Part shown: positions 4,818-5,757 of the stretch, piece after piece | Numbering within the stretch: position 1 is the stretch's first letter | Layout of the letters: each line of letters starts with the position of its first letter | Assembly: GCA_946530355.1 (NCBI GenBank) | Contig: CAMNAB010000153.1 | Coordinates: 1 to 5,757 of the forward strand | Length of the DNA stretch: 5,757 nucleotides | Source: Firm-04 sp003446315 | GTDB lineage: Bacteria; Bacillota; Clostridia; Oscillospirales; Ruminococcaceae | Direction of reading: 5' to 3' | The notes under the pieces: generated by a model | Database searches by the model: none | Told to the model about the DNA's origin: nothing | The model's input: only the letters and a program-made list of their open reading frames with translations | Made by a program: the position numbers and the translations under genes

Positions 4818-5757
4818 TCAGTCATCGAGTTCCTTGACATCATGGTACATTTCGTCATACTGCGGATAATAAGTGATTCCGATTTCACCGTCATCAGCAG
4901 AGAGTTGACCGATTTCACAGATACGCCCGTATGTGCGGACTGTCGTTGTTGTTTCGAGTTCTGTGGTTGTTTGCACGATTTCAAGACTGCCGTTTTGGAG
5001 CGTCAGGAGCGGGTTTTCCTGCGAAAGCGGATTCCCGTAATCATCACCTTTATAATCAAATTGATGAACGGTCAGCGTTGCCGTATCGAAGTATGCGATT
5101 TTCTGATCAGGCCGCAGTTTATTGTCTTTATCCGTATAGCGGAAAACAGTATAATAGATCTCAATCTTCCCGTCCTGATTGAGGTCGGCAACCGCAAAGG
5201 ATGAGAGCATCGTGTATTTCAGGTCAAAGTCGAGGCGGTATGTTTTGCCCTCATATTCGAGCGCATAGCAATGGAAACCGTAGGGCATCCGGTTATCGTC
5301 ATAGAAAATGCGGAAGCCGTACTGCTGCGTGACCGCGAGCGGGGTGACATTGAAGCAGGCGATCGGGTAGTCAACGCGCAATTCGGAACCGTAAATTTGA
5401 TACAGATAATTTTTGACAGCAGTTTTGGAGTTTGCCGGTGAAAATACCGTGATCCCTTTCTCTGTGTGGATTTGATCTGTTTTCTGATATGCCATTGCAT
5501 GCTGTTTCATCATTGTCAGATCGACTGCATTGAGAATGCCGTCATAGTTGAAATCATTGTGCGAGATCAGATCGTATTCTGACGGTATATCAGAATCAGA
5601 TGGATGCAAAAGCCATTTCTGAAACAAATCCATATCTGTCTCATCAAGGATGAAGTCGCCGTTGAGGTCGCCGTCCGCCGGAGCAAGAGCGCCGCCCAGC
5701 GGGGGAATATCAGCCGCGTCCGGATACGCATCAGCGGGTATCGGTTCGTCTGCTGTC
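4818..5757 (-). CDS. Dockerin-containing protein with FG-GAP-like loop (5' end outside window)
   Basis: This gene is read right to left, with its stop at 4818-4820. The frame is open to the window edge, so the true start and any signal peptide are missing; the internal ATG at 5631-5633 lies inside the dockerin and is not the start. About 312 residues are visible. They begin with a Pro/Ala/Asp-rich linker (5676-5757) and a type I dockerin (about 5493-5675) with two calcium loops (D-L-N-G-D-F-I-L-D-E-T-D and D-F-N-Y-D-G-I-L-N-A-V-D), each followed by a helix (FQKWLL, LTMMKQ). A C-terminal region of about 220 residues follows, with an FG-GAP/VCBS-like loop VADLNQDGKIEIYYT (near 5145-5193) and a threonine-rich stretch (TTTELETTTT) near the end. 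No catalytic domain is visible, though one could lie beyond the window. The gene converges on the other dockerin gene. It is probably a secreted, cohesin-binding protein. Confidence 0.88.
   Translation of the reverse strand, partial: TADEPIPADAYPDAADIPPLGGALAPADGDLNGDFILDETDMDLFQKWLLHPSDSDIPSEYDLISHNDFNYDGILNAVDLTMMKQHAMAYQKTDQIHTEKGITVFSPANSKTAVKNYLYQIYGSELRVDYPIACFNVTPLAVTQQYGFRIFYDDNRMPYGFHCYALEYEGKTYRLDFDLKYTMLSSFAVADLNQDGKIEIYYTVFRYTDKDNKLRPDQKIAYFDTATLTVHQFDYKGDDYGNPLSQENPLLTLQNGSLEIVQTTTELETTTTVRTYGRICEIGQLSADDGEIGITYYPQYDEMYHDVKELDD

Noticed and set aside
4746..5204. Open frame on the + strand opposite the second dockerin gene
   Set aside because: It is a shadow frame. The - strand frame encodes a recognisable dockerin and FG-GAP-like loop, and this frame shows no ribosome site or domain.
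1..5757. tRNA, rRNA, CRISPR array, insertion sequence or phage att site
   Set aside because: No cloverleaf, spaced repeat array, transposase, terminal inverted repeat or integrase was seen.

Overview
The window looks like chromosomal DNA from a gut or rumen Firmicute of the Ruminococcus (Oscillospiraceae) type. The evidence is two secreted-type proteins with type I dockerin domains of the Ruminococcus style (LQKxLL in the first half, LTxMK in the second), Gram-positive Shine-Dalgarno sites (GGAGG), canonical sigma-A promoters, and an intergenic cluster of short GC hairpins of a kind I associate with this group. The genus call is an inference from these features, not from a match.

Layout. Positions 1-93 hold the end of an upstream + strand transcription unit and its intrinsic terminator. 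Positions 94-248 hold a regulated promoter. A three-gene + strand operon follows: an MBL-fold metallo-hydrolase (249-1034), a LytTR DNA-binding regulator without a receiver domain (1078-1527), and a four-helix DUF3021-type membrane protein (1524-1976, overlapping the regulator by ATGA). After a second regulated promoter comes a gene for an 830-residue exported, dockerin-bearing multidomain protein (2172-4664). A convergent intergenic region (4665-4817) holds a probably bidirectional terminator and two further small hairpins. A second dockerin protein lies on the - strand (4818-5757) and is cut at its 5' end by the window edge.

Main observation. Both + strand promoters carry, just upstream of the -35 box, a pair of direct repeats of the form GGTAAGNTGCR whose copies are exactly 21 bp (two helical turns) apart. 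One pair is at 120-150, before the operon. The other is at 2008-2038, before the dockerin gene, in the opposite orientation. Paired direct repeats two turns apart are the usual shape of a LytTR-family binding site, and a LytTR protein is encoded between them. The simplest reading is that the LytTR protein and its membrane partner form a LytTR regulatory system (regulator plus membrane inhibitor) that controls its own operon and the neighbouring secreted dockerin protein. That regulatory link is inferred. The repeats, their spacing and the promoters are read directly from the sequence.
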